A stretch of 33,522 nt of DNA from Bacteroidaceae bacterium. GTDB taxonomy: Bacteria > Bacteroidota > Bacteroidia > Bacteroidales > Bacteroidaceae. Shown here piece after piece: positions 14,941 to 22,886 of the stretch. The DNA lies in assembly GCA_030843315.1 (NCBI GenBank), contig JAUUPT010000046.1, positions 1 to 33,522 on the forward strand. The letters run 5' to 3'. The notes below the pieces were generated by a model that saw only the letters and a program-made list of their open reading frames with translations, was not told the DNA's origin and did not search any database. Positions within the stretch are counted from its first letter, which is position 1. Each line of letters opens with the position of its first letter. Both the position numbers and the translations under genes were made by a program.

Positions 14941-16422
14941 ATGAACTTCTTATCAATCTTTGTACTCATCCCCCTACTGATGCTACTTGGCCTCTGGCTC
15001 AGCCGGAACATCGCACAGATACGCGCGGTGATGGTCGTCGGAGCATCAGCGCTGGTACTGGCAGCTGTGGGACTGACCATCGCTTATCTCAACGCACGCG
15101 CCGGCGGCGCCACGGATGAAATGCTGTTCCGTGCCAACGTTGCCTGGTATCCCGCCCTCAATATTCACTACTCCGTAGGAGTGGACGGAATTTCGGTAGC
15201 CATGCTGCTACTTTCCGCCATCATCGTCTTTACCGGAACATTCGCTTCCTGGCGGTTGCAACCGCTCACAAAGGAATACTTCCTGTGGTTCGTGTTCCTC
15301 TCCGCAGGCGTTTTCGGGTTCTTTATCTCTACGGACTTGTTCACCATGTTCATGTTCTACGAGGTAGCCCTCATCCCCATGTACCTGCTCATCGGCGTAT
15401 GGGGCTCGGGACGCAAGGAATATTCCGCCATGAAGCTGACTTTGATGCTGATGGGTGGCTCTGCATTCCTGCTCATCGGCATCCTGGGCATCTACTACGG
15501 TTCGGGAGGCACAACGATGAACCTGCTGGAAATAGCCCAACTGCATAACATACCCATCGAACAACAACGCATCTGGTTCCCGCTTACCTTCCTCGGTTTC
15601 GGTGTGCTGGGCGCCTTGTTCCCGTTCCACACATGGAGTCCCGACGGTCATGCTTCGGCGCCCACGGCAGTATCCATGCTCCATGCCGGTGTACTGATGA
15701 AACTGGGAGGTTACGGATGTTTCCGCATCGCCATGTACCTGATGCCAGAAGCTGCACAGGAGTTGGGCTGGATATTCATCATACTTACCGGTATCTCTGT
15801 GGTCTACGGTGCCTTCTCGGCCTGCGTGCAGACGGACTTGAAGTATATCAACGCCTATTCTTCCGTTTCGCACTGCGGCTTGGTACTGTTCGCCATCCTG
15901 ATGATGAACCAGACAGCGGCAACGGGTGCCGTGCTGCAAATGCTCTCCCACGGATTGATGACAGCACTCTTCTTCGCCCTTATCGGAATGATTTACGGAC
16001 GGACACACACACGGGATGTACGCGAGCTTTCGGGATTGATGAAGATTATGCCTTTCCTGGCAGTCTGCTACGTGATAGCCGGCCTTGCCAACCTGGGTTT
16101 GCCCGGTCTCAGCGGCTTCGTGGCAGAGATGACTATCTTCAACGGTGCCTTCCAGCATCCTGATACCTTCCACCGGGTGTGGACAATAATTGCCTGCTCC
16201 TCCATTGTGATTACCGCAGTGTATATCCTCCGCCTCGTGGGCCGCATCATCTATGGAACGTGCACCAACAAGCACCACCTTGCCCTGACCGATGCCACCT
16301 GGGATGAACGCACCGCCGTCATCATCCTCATTGCCTGCGTGGCCGCCCTCGGTATGGCACCGTGGTGGATAAGCGGAATGATAGGCGACAGTGTATTGCC
16401 GATAGTAAATGTATTTAATTAA
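14941..16422 (+). CDS. nuoM: NADH-quinone oxidoreductase subunit M
   Basis: Middle antiporter-like subunit of the complex I membrane arm; 493 aa, hydrophobic. It has the TM5 glutamate Glu141 (FMFYEVALIPMYLLIGVWG), FPFHTWSPDGHASAPTAVS, and the next helix with Lys in GVLMKLGGYGCFR. In the TM7 position where NuoL and NuoN here carry a Lys (GKSAMFP, GFKISLVP), this protein reads GVLGALFP, with Leu223 instead. This may be a lineage variant; see findings. Otherwise full length. It ends in the short 7-nt repeat pair before nuoN, 11 bases upstream of its ATG. Confidence 0.95.
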   Translation: MNFLSIFVLIPLLMLLGLWLSRNIAQIRAVMVVGASALVLAAVGLTIAYLNARAGGATDEMLFRANVAWYPALNIHYSVGVDGISVAMLLLSAIIVFTGTFASWRLQPLTKEYFLWFVFLSAGVFGFFISTDLFTMFMFYEVALIPMYLLIGVWGSGRKEYSAMKLTLMLMGGSAFLLIGILGIYYGSGGTTMNLLEIAQLHNIPIEQQRIWFPLTFLGFGVLGALFPFHTWSPDGHASAPTAVSMLHAGVLMKLGGYGCFRIAMYLMPEAAQELGWIFIILTGISVVYGAFSACVQTDLKYINAYSSVSHCGLVLFAILMMNQTAATGAVLQMLSHGLMTALFFALIGMIYGRTHTRDVRELSGLMKIMPFLAVCYVIAGLANLGLPGLSGFVAEMTIFNGAFQHPDTFHRVWTIIACSSIVITAVYILRLVGRIIYGTCTNKHHLALTDATWDERTAVIILIACVAALGMAPWWISGMIGDSVLPIVNVFN

Positions 16423-16429
16423 GAATTAA
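16416..16429 (+). repeat. Two 7-nt units at the nuoM/nuoN junction
   Basis: TAATTAA followed by GAATTAA spans the nuoM stop codon (16420-16422) and ends 4 bases before the nuoN ATG at 16434. Short, but the same size, base pattern and position as the longer arrays at 12055 and 14903. Confidence 0.5.
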
Positions 16430-16433
16430 CGAT

Positions 16434-17873
16434 ATGGATTATTCTCAATTCCTCCTACTCAAAGAAGAGTTGTCGCTGATAGCAGTCATCGTCATCCTCT
16501 TCGTGGCCGACCTCTTTATGAGTCCCGATGCACACAAGAACGACGGTAAGCCGGTACTGAACACCATGCTGCCGATAGTCTTGCTTGCCATACATACGCT
16601 GATAACCATTATCCCCGGCCCGGTGGCAGATGCCTTCGGCGGGATGTATCACAATACACCTATACAGAGCATTGTCAAGTCCATCCTCAGCGTGGGCACG
16701 CTGATTGTGTTTCTGATGGCACACGAATGGATGCGCCTGCCTGATACGGCTGTCAAGCAGGGCGAGTTCTATGTGCTGACGCTATCTACCCTGCTGGGTA
16801 TGTACTTCATGATATCTGCCGGTCACTTCCTGATGTTCTTCATCGGGCTGGAGATGGCAAGCATCCCGATGGCGGCACTGGTTGCCTTCGACAAATACCG
16901 CCACCACTCTGCCGAGGCGGGTGCCAAATACATATTGACGGCTCTATTCTCCAGCGGTCTGATGCTCTATGGCATCTCTCTTATCTACGGTTCGGTAGGC
17001 ACCCTCTACTTTGCCGACATCCCGGCACGGCTGGATGGCAATGCTCTGCAGGTAATGGCATTCGTCTTCTTCTTTGCAGGCATGGGCTTCAAGATTTCGC
17101 TGGTGCCCTTCCATCTGTGGACAGCAGATGTTTATGAAGGAGCGCCGAGCACCGTCACTGCCTATCTGAGCGTTATCTCCAAAGGTTCCGCCGCTTTCGT
17201 ACTGATGACGGTGCTTATCAAAGTATTTGCCCCGATGGTGACGGAGTGGCAGACGGTGCTTTATTGGGTAATCATTGCCAGTATCACACTTGCCAATCTC
17301 TTTGCACTCCGCCAGGAGAACCTGAAACGCCTGATGGCTTTCTCCAGTATCTCGCAGGCGGGTTATATCATGCTGGGCGTCATCACCGGGACATCGCAGG
17401 GCATGGCATCGCTGGTGTATTATGTACTGGTGTATATGTTTGCCAACCTGGCGGTATTCTCCGTTATCACAATTGTAGCCATCCGGGCGCATAAGTTCAC
17501 GCTCGAAGAGTACAATGGGCTGTACAGCACCAATCCTAAACTGGCTTTCCTCATGACGCTGGCGCTGTTCTCCTTGGCAGGTATTCCGCCGTTTGCAGGC
17601 TTCTTTTCGAAATTCTTCATCTTCGCAGCAGCTTTCCAGGGTGGTTTCCATTTACTGGTATTCATTGCACTGGTCAACACGGTGCTGTCACTCTATTATT
17701 ATCTGAAGATAGTAAAGGCGATGTATATCAATAAAAGCGATGAACCGATTGCCGCCTTCCGCAGTGACAACTACACCCGCGCCAGCCTTGCCATTTGTAC
17801 ATTAGGCATCGTGGTACTGAGTATAGTAAGTGCGGTATACGAGGGAATTGCAGGATTCTCGTTCGGGATGTAA
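16434..17873 (+). CDS. nuoN: NADH-quinone oxidoreductase subunit N
   Basis: Antiporter-like subunit next to NuoK in complex I; 479 aa, about fourteen helices. Motifs: GLEMASIPMAALVAFDK with the TM5 Glu (near residue 139), GMGFKISLVPFHLWTADVYEGAPSTV with the TM7 Lys (near 219), and SKGSAAFVLM with the TM8 Lys. The late segment LAGIPPFAGFFSKFFIF is typical of the family. Last gene of the nuo run; a strong terminator follows 24 bases later. Confidence 0.96.
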   Translation: MDYSQFLLLKEELSLIAVIVILFVADLFMSPDAHKNDGKPVLNTMLPIVLLAIHTLITIIPGPVADAFGGMYHNTPIQSIVKSILSVGTLIVFLMAHEWMRLPDTAVKQGEFYVLTLSTLLGMYFMISAGHFLMFFIGLEMASIPMAALVAFDKYRHHSAEAGAKYILTALFSSGLMLYGISLIYGSVGTLYFADIPARLDGNALQVMAFVFFFAGMGFKISLVPFHLWTADVYEGAPSTVTAYLSVISKGSAAFVLMTVLIKVFAPMVTEWQTVLYWVIIASITLANLFALRQENLKRLMAFSSISQAGYIMLGVITGTSQGMASLVYYVLVYMFANLAVFSVITIVAIRAHKFTLEEYNGLYSTNPKLAFLMTLALFSLAGIPPFAGFFSKFFIFAAAFQGGFHLLVFIALVNTVLSLYYYLKIVKAMYINKSDEPIAAFRSDNYTRASLAICTLGIVVLSIVSAVYEGIAGFSFGM

Positions 17874-17896
17874 GCTACTTATATATAATAGAAAAG

Positions 17897-17949
17897 TTTT
17901 GCCCCGACTCTCTCTGCCGTATGTACGGTTAGGGAGAATCGGGGCAAAA
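17897..17949. terminator. Bidirectional terminator between nuoN and rfbB
   Basis: TTTTGCCCCGA (17897-17907) pairs perfectly with 17939-17949; the stem continues past one mismatch for four more pairs. The loop holds its own small hairpin, CCGTA-TG-TACGG (17917-17928). A-rich and T-rich flanks on both sides suit termination of nuoN and of convergent rfbB, whose stop is at 18016. Nothing else is seen in the 142-base gap. Confidence 0.9.
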
Positions 17950-18015
17950 TTATTATGGAATGTGAATCATGTGAGGATTTTCTTCTTACTGATCTCTTCC
18001 CCCAACAATTCAAAG

Positions 18016-19155
18016 TTATCTCTTACCGTACATCTTTTCGTAGTACTTCTGATAATCACCGCTGGTCACTTCTTCCACCCAGTTCTGATTATTCAAATAC
18101 CACTCGATGGTCTTGACGATACCGACTTCGAACTTGGTTTCGGGATACCAGCCCAGGGCATTGGTAATCTTTGTCGGGTCGATGGCATAGCGTTGGTCGT
18201 GGCCAAGACGGTCTTTGACGAAGGTTATCAAGTCTTCGTTAATCCAACTGATATCAATGCTTCCATCGGCAGCTTTCACTTTCTTCTTCAATACTTCGCG
18301 GTACCGGGGCTCTTCTTCCATCAATCGACGGATGGTAGAGATAGTCAGCTTCACAATCTCCAAGTTGGTCTTTTCATTGTGACCACCTACGTTGTAAACT
18401 TCTCCTTCCGTACCCTTACAAACGACGAGGTCAATAGCCTTGCAATGATCTTCCACATAAAGCCAGTCGCGCACGTTGCTACCGTCACCGTATACGGGCA
18501 GTTTCTTTCCTTCGAGGATATTCTTGATAATCAGCGGAATCAGTTTTTCCGGGAAGTGATAAGGGCCGTAGTTATTGGAACAGCGGGTAATGGTCACCGG
18601 CATCTTGTAGGTATCGTGATAGGCCATCACTACCATATCGGCGCTGGTCTTGGAGGCGCTGTAAGGGCTGTGGGGGCAAAGTGGTGTTTGCTCCGTGAAG
18701 TAACCTTCCGCACCCAGTGAGCCATACACCTCGTCGGTAGAAACCTGATGATAACGCACACCGTTCCGCCAGGTGGGATAACCGGATTCGTCCTTTCCCG
18801 TGATCCAGGCACGACGGGCAGCGTCGAGCAGGTTCTGTGTTCCCAGGATGTTCGTCATCAGGAAGAGTTGCGGATTCTCAATGCTGCGGTCTACATGACT
18901 CTCGGCAGCAAAGTTCACCACATAGTCGAACTTGAATTTGGCAAATAGTTCGTCGGCAAGTATGCGGTCGCAGATGTCACCTTTGACGAAGAAACAACGT
19001 TCATCGTCAATGTCTCCGGCAATGGTACCGAGGTTGCCGGCATAAGTCAAGGCATCTAATATCACAACTTTGATATCACTATGTTTTGCCAGGATATATT
19101 TAATATAGTTGGCGCCGATAAATCCGGCAGCACCGGTTACAAGATAAGTCTTCAT
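18016..19155 (-). CDS. rfbB: dTDP-glucose 4,6-dehydratase
   Basis: Converts dTDP-glucose to dTDP-4-keto-6-deoxyglucose, the branch point for dTDP-rhamnose and other deoxysugars of surface glycans; cytoplasmic, NAD-dependent SDR enzyme. The 379 aa show the Rossmann motif TGAAGFIGANY (residues 7-17), the active-site triplet in STDEVYG with Thr-Asp-Glu (near 138), YSASK with catalytic Tyr and Lys (near 167), and RCSNNYGPYHFPEKLIPL. It is slightly longer than typical RmlB (about 350-360 aa) owing to a loop around WITGKDESGYPTWRNG. Follows rfbA on the same strand with 33 bases between, filled by a 7-nt array. Also known as rmlB. Confidence 0.96.
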   Translation of the reverse strand: MKTYLVTGAAGFIGANYIKYILAKHSDIKVVILDALTYAGNLGTIAGDIDDERCFFVKGDICDRILADELFAKFKFDYVVNFAAESHVDRSIENPQLFLMTNILGTQNLLDAARRAWITGKDESGYPTWRNGVRYHQVSTDEVYGSLGAEGYFTEQTPLCPHSPYSASKTSADMVVMAYHDTYKMPVTITRCSNNYGPYHFPEKLIPLIIKNILEGKKLPVYGDGSNVRDWLYVEDHCKAIDLVVCKGTEGEVYNVGGHNEKTNLEIVKLTISTIRRLMEEEPRYREVLKKKVKAADGSIDISWINEDLITFVKDRLGHDQRYAIDPTKITNALGWYPETKFEVGIVKTIEWYLNNQNWVEEVTSGDYQKYYEKMYGKR

Positions 19156-19156
19156 A

Positions 19157-19191
19157 CTAATTAAGAGTTGAGAATTAATAATTGAGAATTA
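19157..19191 (-). repeat. 7-nt tandem array at the rfbA/rfbB junction
   Basis: On the - strand, five 7-nt units of consensus YAAYTNK run from the rfbA stop codon TAA (19191-19189) to one base before the rfbB ATG (19155). Unit size, base pattern and the start at a stop codon match the arrays in the nuo operon on the other strand. Confidence 0.85.
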
Positions 19192-20064
19192 TTGGCGACG
19201 GGAGTTAGCCAGCTCCATCAGATACTTGCCGTATTCAGTCTTGCCTAGTTGCTCGCCAAGGCGATAAAGCTGGTCGATATCGATCCAGCCCTTGCGCCAG
19301 GCTATTTCTTCGATGCAGCTAACGCGAAAGCCTTGGCGATTCTGTATGGTAGCAACGAAGTTACTTGCTTCGAGCAGACTGTCACAGTTGCCTGTATCGA
19401 GCCATGCAAAGCCACGGCCGAAAAGCTCCACCTTCAGTGTGCCTTCCTCCAGATAGAGGCGGTTGAGGTCGGTAATTTCGTATTCACCACGGGCAGAGGG
19501 TTGCAGGGCGGCAGCTTTGGCAGTAACTGTGGAGTCGTAGAAGTAGAGACCGGGAACGGCATAATTGCTTTTGGGCTGCGCAGGTTTCTCTTCAAGGGAG
19601 ACTACCTTACCGTCAGCATCGAACTCTACCACGCCATAAGCACGCGGGTCTTTGACATAATAGCCGAAAATGCAAGCCCCCTTGTCGATAGAAGCAGCCC
19701 GCTTCAGCATAGCGGAGAAGCCCTGACCATAAAACATATTGTCACCCAGGATAAGGCAGCCCGGACCACCTTCCAAGAATTCGGCGCCCAGCACAAAGGC
19801 TTGTGCCAGTCCGTTAGGGTTTTCTTGTATCTTATAGGAAAAGGACATCCCGAGTTCCTCGCCGGTTCCCAGCAATTCACGGAACATAGGTAAATCACGC
19901 GGAGTAGAAATAATCAGCACCTCACGTATTCCCGCCAGCATCAGGGTAGAAAGCGGGTAATAAATCATGGGTTTGTCGTAGACAGGCATTATCTGCTTGG
20001 AGATAGCCTTGGACAACGGGTAGAGACGAGTGGCGCTGCCACCTGCAAGAATTATTCCTTTCAT
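19189..20064 (-). CDS. rfbA: Glucose-1-phosphate thymidylyltransferase
   Basis: Makes dTDP-glucose from glucose 1-phosphate and dTTP, the step before RfbB; cytoplasmic. The 291 aa are the usual length. It begins with the nucleotidyltransferase signature GIILAGGSATRLYPLSKAIS, then KQIMPVYDKPMIYYPLSTLM. LILGDNMFYGQGF (near residue 105) contains the metal-binding Asp, and ends in the family pattern EEIAWRKGWID near residue 255. Upstream gene of an rfbA-rfbB pair; rfbC and rfbD (epimerase, reductase) are not in the window. Also called rmlA. Confidence 0.96.
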   Translation of the reverse strand: MKGIILAGGSATRLYPLSKAISKQIMPVYDKPMIYYPLSTLMLAGIREVLIISTPRDLPMFRELLGTGEELGMSFSYKIQENPNGLAQAFVLGAEFLEGGPGCLILGDNMFYGQGFSAMLKRAASIDKGACIFGYYVKDPRAYGVVEFDADGKVVSLEEKPAQPKSNYAVPGLYFYDSTVTAKAAALQPSARGEYEITDLNRLYLEEGTLKVELFGRGFAWLDTGNCDSLLEASNFVATIQNRQGFRVSCIEEIAWRKGWIDIDQLYRLGEQLGKTEYGKYLMELANSRRQ

Positions 20065-20151
20065 ATTTCAGTTCTTTTTTGGTGTTTATCAAATGGAGAA
20101 TAAAATAAGAAGGAGGACCATGCCCCACGGCTCTCGTTGCTATTCGAACTG

Positions 20152-20182
20152 CAAATATCTAAATAAATCGGGAGATGACAAA
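20152..20182 (-). promoter_or_regulatory. Probable promoter of rfbA-rfbB
   Basis: On the - strand, TTTG (20182-20179) lies 19 bases before GATATTTG (20159-20152), one mismatch from TAnnTTTG. This gives a leader of about 80 nt before rfbA. The remainder of the 133-base gap between rfbA and the phosphoesterase shows no other supported feature. Confidence 0.45.
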
Positions 20183-20197
20183 ATAATGAAGCTTAAA

Positions 20198-20689
20198 TTA
20201 CCCTGCCAGTTCTATCACTTCGAGATCCTTGAACATCCCATTCTCCACCACGAAGCGCACCATCGTACGCACTTTATGAAAACCGGAAATGCCCGCAGCC
20301 CCCGGATTGATGTGGAGCATATCCAGCGTTTTGTCGTACTTCACCTTCAATATATGAGAGTGCCCGCTGATGAACAACTTGGGCGGATGCACCAGGATGC
20401 TGCCCTGTATTGAAGGGTCGTACTTGCCGGGATAGCCGCCGATGTGCTTCATCAGCACTTCCGCCCCGTCTACCGTGAAACGTAGAATCTGCGGATAGAG
20501 TTGGCGGATCTCCTGCCCGTCTATATTACCATACACCGCACGAAACGGACGGAAAGCCGCCAACTTCTGCGCCACTTCCAGCGAGCCGATATCTCCGGCA
20601 TGCCATATCTCATCGCACGACTCAAAGTATTGCAGGTACTTTTCATCCCAATATGCATGCGTATCCGATAATAAACCAACTTTTGTCAT
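20198..20689 (-). CDS. YfcE/MJ0936-type metallophosphoesterase
   Basis: Predicted cytoplasmic phosphodiesterase of the calcineurin-like family; 163 aa, typical of the small YfcE/MJ0936 group. The metal-binding motifs appear in order: SDTHAYWDE (Asp9, His11), HAGDIGS (near residue 32), YGNIDGQ (near 54), KHIGGYPGKY (near 80, in place of the common GH motif), and SGHSH (near 110). The substrate in the cell is unknown; related enzymes cleave model phosphodiesters. Transcribed divergently from ppk with 54 bases between the start codons. Not obviously part of the rfb pathway downstream, which has its own promoter-like site. Confidence 0.9.
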   Translation of the reverse strand: MTKVGLLSDTHAYWDEKYLQYFESCDEIWHAGDIGSLEVAQKLAAFRPFRAVYGNIDGQEIRQLYPQILRFTVDGAEVLMKHIGGYPGKYDPSIQGSILVHPPKLFISGHSHILKVKYDKTLDMLHINPGAAGISGFHKVRTMVRFVVENGMFKDLEVIELAG

Positions 20690-20696
20690 CTTTCTA

Positions 20697-20727
20697 TTGT
20701 TTATGTTGACAAAGGTAATTATATTTG
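20697..20727 (+). promoter_or_regulatory. Promoter of ppk-pit
   Basis: TTG (20697-20699), a 20-base spacer and TATATTTG (20720-20727) match the Bacteroides promoter pattern. The leader before the ATG at 20744 would be only about 10 nt. Confidence 0.6.
20710..20717 (-). promoter_or_regulatory. -7 box of the phosphoesterase promoter
   Basis: TACCTTTG on the - strand matches TAnnTTTG; a weak TTTC lies about 21 bases upstream. It is back to back with, and overlaps the spacer of, the ppk promoter. Confidence 0.5.
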
Positions 20728-20743
20728 GGGAAAATACGGAAAG

Positions 20744-22810
20744 ATGGAGAACAGATATTTCAAACGTGACATCAGCTGGCTGTCATTCAACTACCGCGTG
20801 CTGCTGGAAGCCGAAGATGATACGCTGCCACTATACGAACGCATCAATTTCATTTCCATATACTCGTCCAACCTGGAGGAGTTCTACAAGATACGTGTGG
20901 CAGACCACAAAGCGATAGCTACCGGTGCAGCGCACAATGATGAAGAAACGGTACAGTCCGCCATCGAACTGGTAGACAAAATCAATAACGAAGTAAACCG
21001 CCAACTGGAGGAACGTATCCGCATCTATGAACAAAAGATACTGCCCGCTCTGCGGAAGCATCATATCATATTCTATCAAAGCCGCAACGTGGAACCGTTT
21101 CACATGGACTTCGTACGCAAATTCTTCCAGGAAGAAATCTTCCCGTACCTGGCACCCGTACCGGTGACCAAAGACAAGGTCGTTTCGTTCTTGCGCGACA
21201 ACCGCCTTTATCTTGCCGTACGCCTGCACCTGAAAGGTGTGCCCGCCGACTCTCCCGAGTATACGCAATATTTCGTGATGAAGCAGCCTTACAGCAAAGT
21301 GCCCCGATTCATCCAACTTCCTAAAGTAGAAAAAAACTATTACCTGATGTTTATTGAGGACATCATCAAGGCGAATCTGGACGTTATCTTCCCCGGATAC
21401 GAAGTGGACAGCAGTTACTGCATCAAGATTTCACGGGATGCGGATATCCTGATAGACGACGCTGCCAATACGTCTGAAATCATAGAGCAAGTAAAGACGA
21501 AAGTGAAGAAGCGCAAGATAGGAGCTGTTTGCCGTTTTGTGTACGATCGCGCCATGCCACAGGATTTTCTGGACTTCCTGGTAGACGCCTACCGCATAGA
21601 CCCCCGCGAGCTGGTGCCGGGCGACAAGCACCTCAACCTGGACGACCTGCGCCATCTGCCCAACCCGAACCATACCGTGCGCCCCATCAAAAAACCCCAG
21701 CCCATGAAGCTAACTTGCCTGGACGAACGCGAATCCATCTTCGGCTATGTAGAAAAGAAAGACCTGCTGCTGCACTATCCCTACCATTCTTTCGACCATT
21801 TCATCCACTTCCTCTACGAAGCGGTGCACGACCCTGCCGTGCGCGAAATCATGGTTACCCAATATCGCGTAGCCGAGAACTCAACAGTCATCAATACCCT
21901 GATAGCCGCAGCACAGAACGGGAAGAAAGTGACAGTATTCGTAGAACTGAAAGCCCGCTTCGACGAAGAGAACAACCTTGCCACTGCCGAAATGATGAAA
22001 GCTGCCGGCATCAATATCATCTTCAGCATACCGGGACTGAAAGTACACGCCAAAGTAGCCCTCGTGTTACGCCGCGACAAAGAGGGGCATAAGCTGACCA
22101 GCTACGCCTACATCAGTACCGGCAATTTCAATGAAAAGACGGCTACACTCTACGCCGACAGCGGACTGTTCACCAGCAACCCGGTGATTGTAAACGACCT
22201 GCACAACCTGTTCCGCACCCTGCAAGGCAAAGAGAATCCGGTATTCCACCGCCTGCTCGTGGCACGTTTCAACCTGATACCGGAGTTGAACCGCCTCATC
22301 GACCACGAAATAGAACTGGCACAAAACGGAAAACGAGGTCGTATCATCCTAAAGATGAATGCTCTGCAAGACCCTACCATGATAGACCGCCTCTATGAAG
22401 CATCGCAGGCAGGCGTTGAAATAGACCTGATTGTGCGTGGTATCTGCTGCCTCATCCCCGGACAGACATACAGTCGTAACATCCGAGTAACACGTATTGT
22501 GGATACATTTCTTGAACATGCGCGCATCTGGTACTTCGGCAACGAAGGTGACCCGAAGCTATTCCTCGGCTCGCCGGACTGGATGCGCCGCAACCTATAC
22601 CGCCGCATCGAAGCCGTGACCCCAATCCTGGACCCGGACTTGAAACAAGAACTGACAGATCTGCTTTCCATCCAATTGTCAGACAAACGAAAAGCCTGTT
22701 TCGTAGATGACCACCTGCGCAATCGCTGGAAGTCCTCAAGACCGCAGAAAGAGAAGGTACGGTCACAATATACTTTTTACGAGTATCTAAAAAACGAATC
22801 ATCTTTGTAA
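20744..22810 (+). CDS. ppk1: Polyphosphate kinase 1
   Basis: Reversibly transfers the terminal phosphate of ATP to polyphosphate. The 688 aa match the E. coli enzyme in length. The N-terminal domain opens with YFKRDISWLSFNYRVLLEAED and SSNLEEFYKIRVA. The autophosphorylated histidine is His435 (GLKVHAKVAL) and the second catalytic histidine is His592 (EHARIWYFGN), at the same numbers as in E. coli. LFLGSPDWMRRNLYRRIE near the end is a family signature. Followed closely by a phosphate transporter on the same strand, which fits phosphate uptake for storage. Own promoter. Confidence 0.97.
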   Translation: MENRYFKRDISWLSFNYRVLLEAEDDTLPLYERINFISIYSSNLEEFYKIRVADHKAIATGAAHNDEETVQSAIELVDKINNEVNRQLEERIRIYEQKILPALRKHHIIFYQSRNVEPFHMDFVRKFFQEEIFPYLAPVPVTKDKVVSFLRDNRLYLAVRLHLKGVPADSPEYTQYFVMKQPYSKVPRFIQLPKVEKNYYLMFIEDIIKANLDVIFPGYEVDSSYCIKISRDADILIDDAANTSEIIEQVKTKVKKRKIGAVCRFVYDRAMPQDFLDFLVDAYRIDPRELVPGDKHLNLDDLRHLPNPNHTVRPIKKPQPMKLTCLDERESIFGYVEKKDLLLHYPYHSFDHFIHFLYEAVHDPAVREIMVTQYRVAENSTVINTLIAAAQNGKKVTVFVELKARFDEENNLATAEMMKAAGINIIFSIPGLKVHAKVALVLRRDKEGHKLTSYAYISTGNFNEKTATLYADSGLFTSNPVIVNDLHNLFRTLQGKENPVFHRLLVARFNLIPELNRLIDHEIELAQNGKRGRIILKMNALQDPTMIDRLYEASQAGVEIDLIVRGICCLIPGQTYSRNIRVTRIVDTFLEHARIWYFGNEGDPKLFLGSPDWMRRNLYRRIEAVTPILDPDLKQELTDLLSIQLSDKRKACFVDDHLRNRWKSSRPQKEKVRSQYTFYEYLKNESSL

Positions 22811-22886
22811 TATTTCTGTAACATGTATGACACCGCGCTGCAACACAAAAGGCTTTCCTTTGCAGGCGGAAATTAAATACATGTAT

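Noticed and set aside
20110..20413. AGGAGG followed by ATG at 20119, looking like a strong ribosome site for a small + strand gene
   Set aside because: The frame soon runs opposite the phosphoesterase gene, and Bacteroides genes rarely rely on such sites; the match is probably chance.
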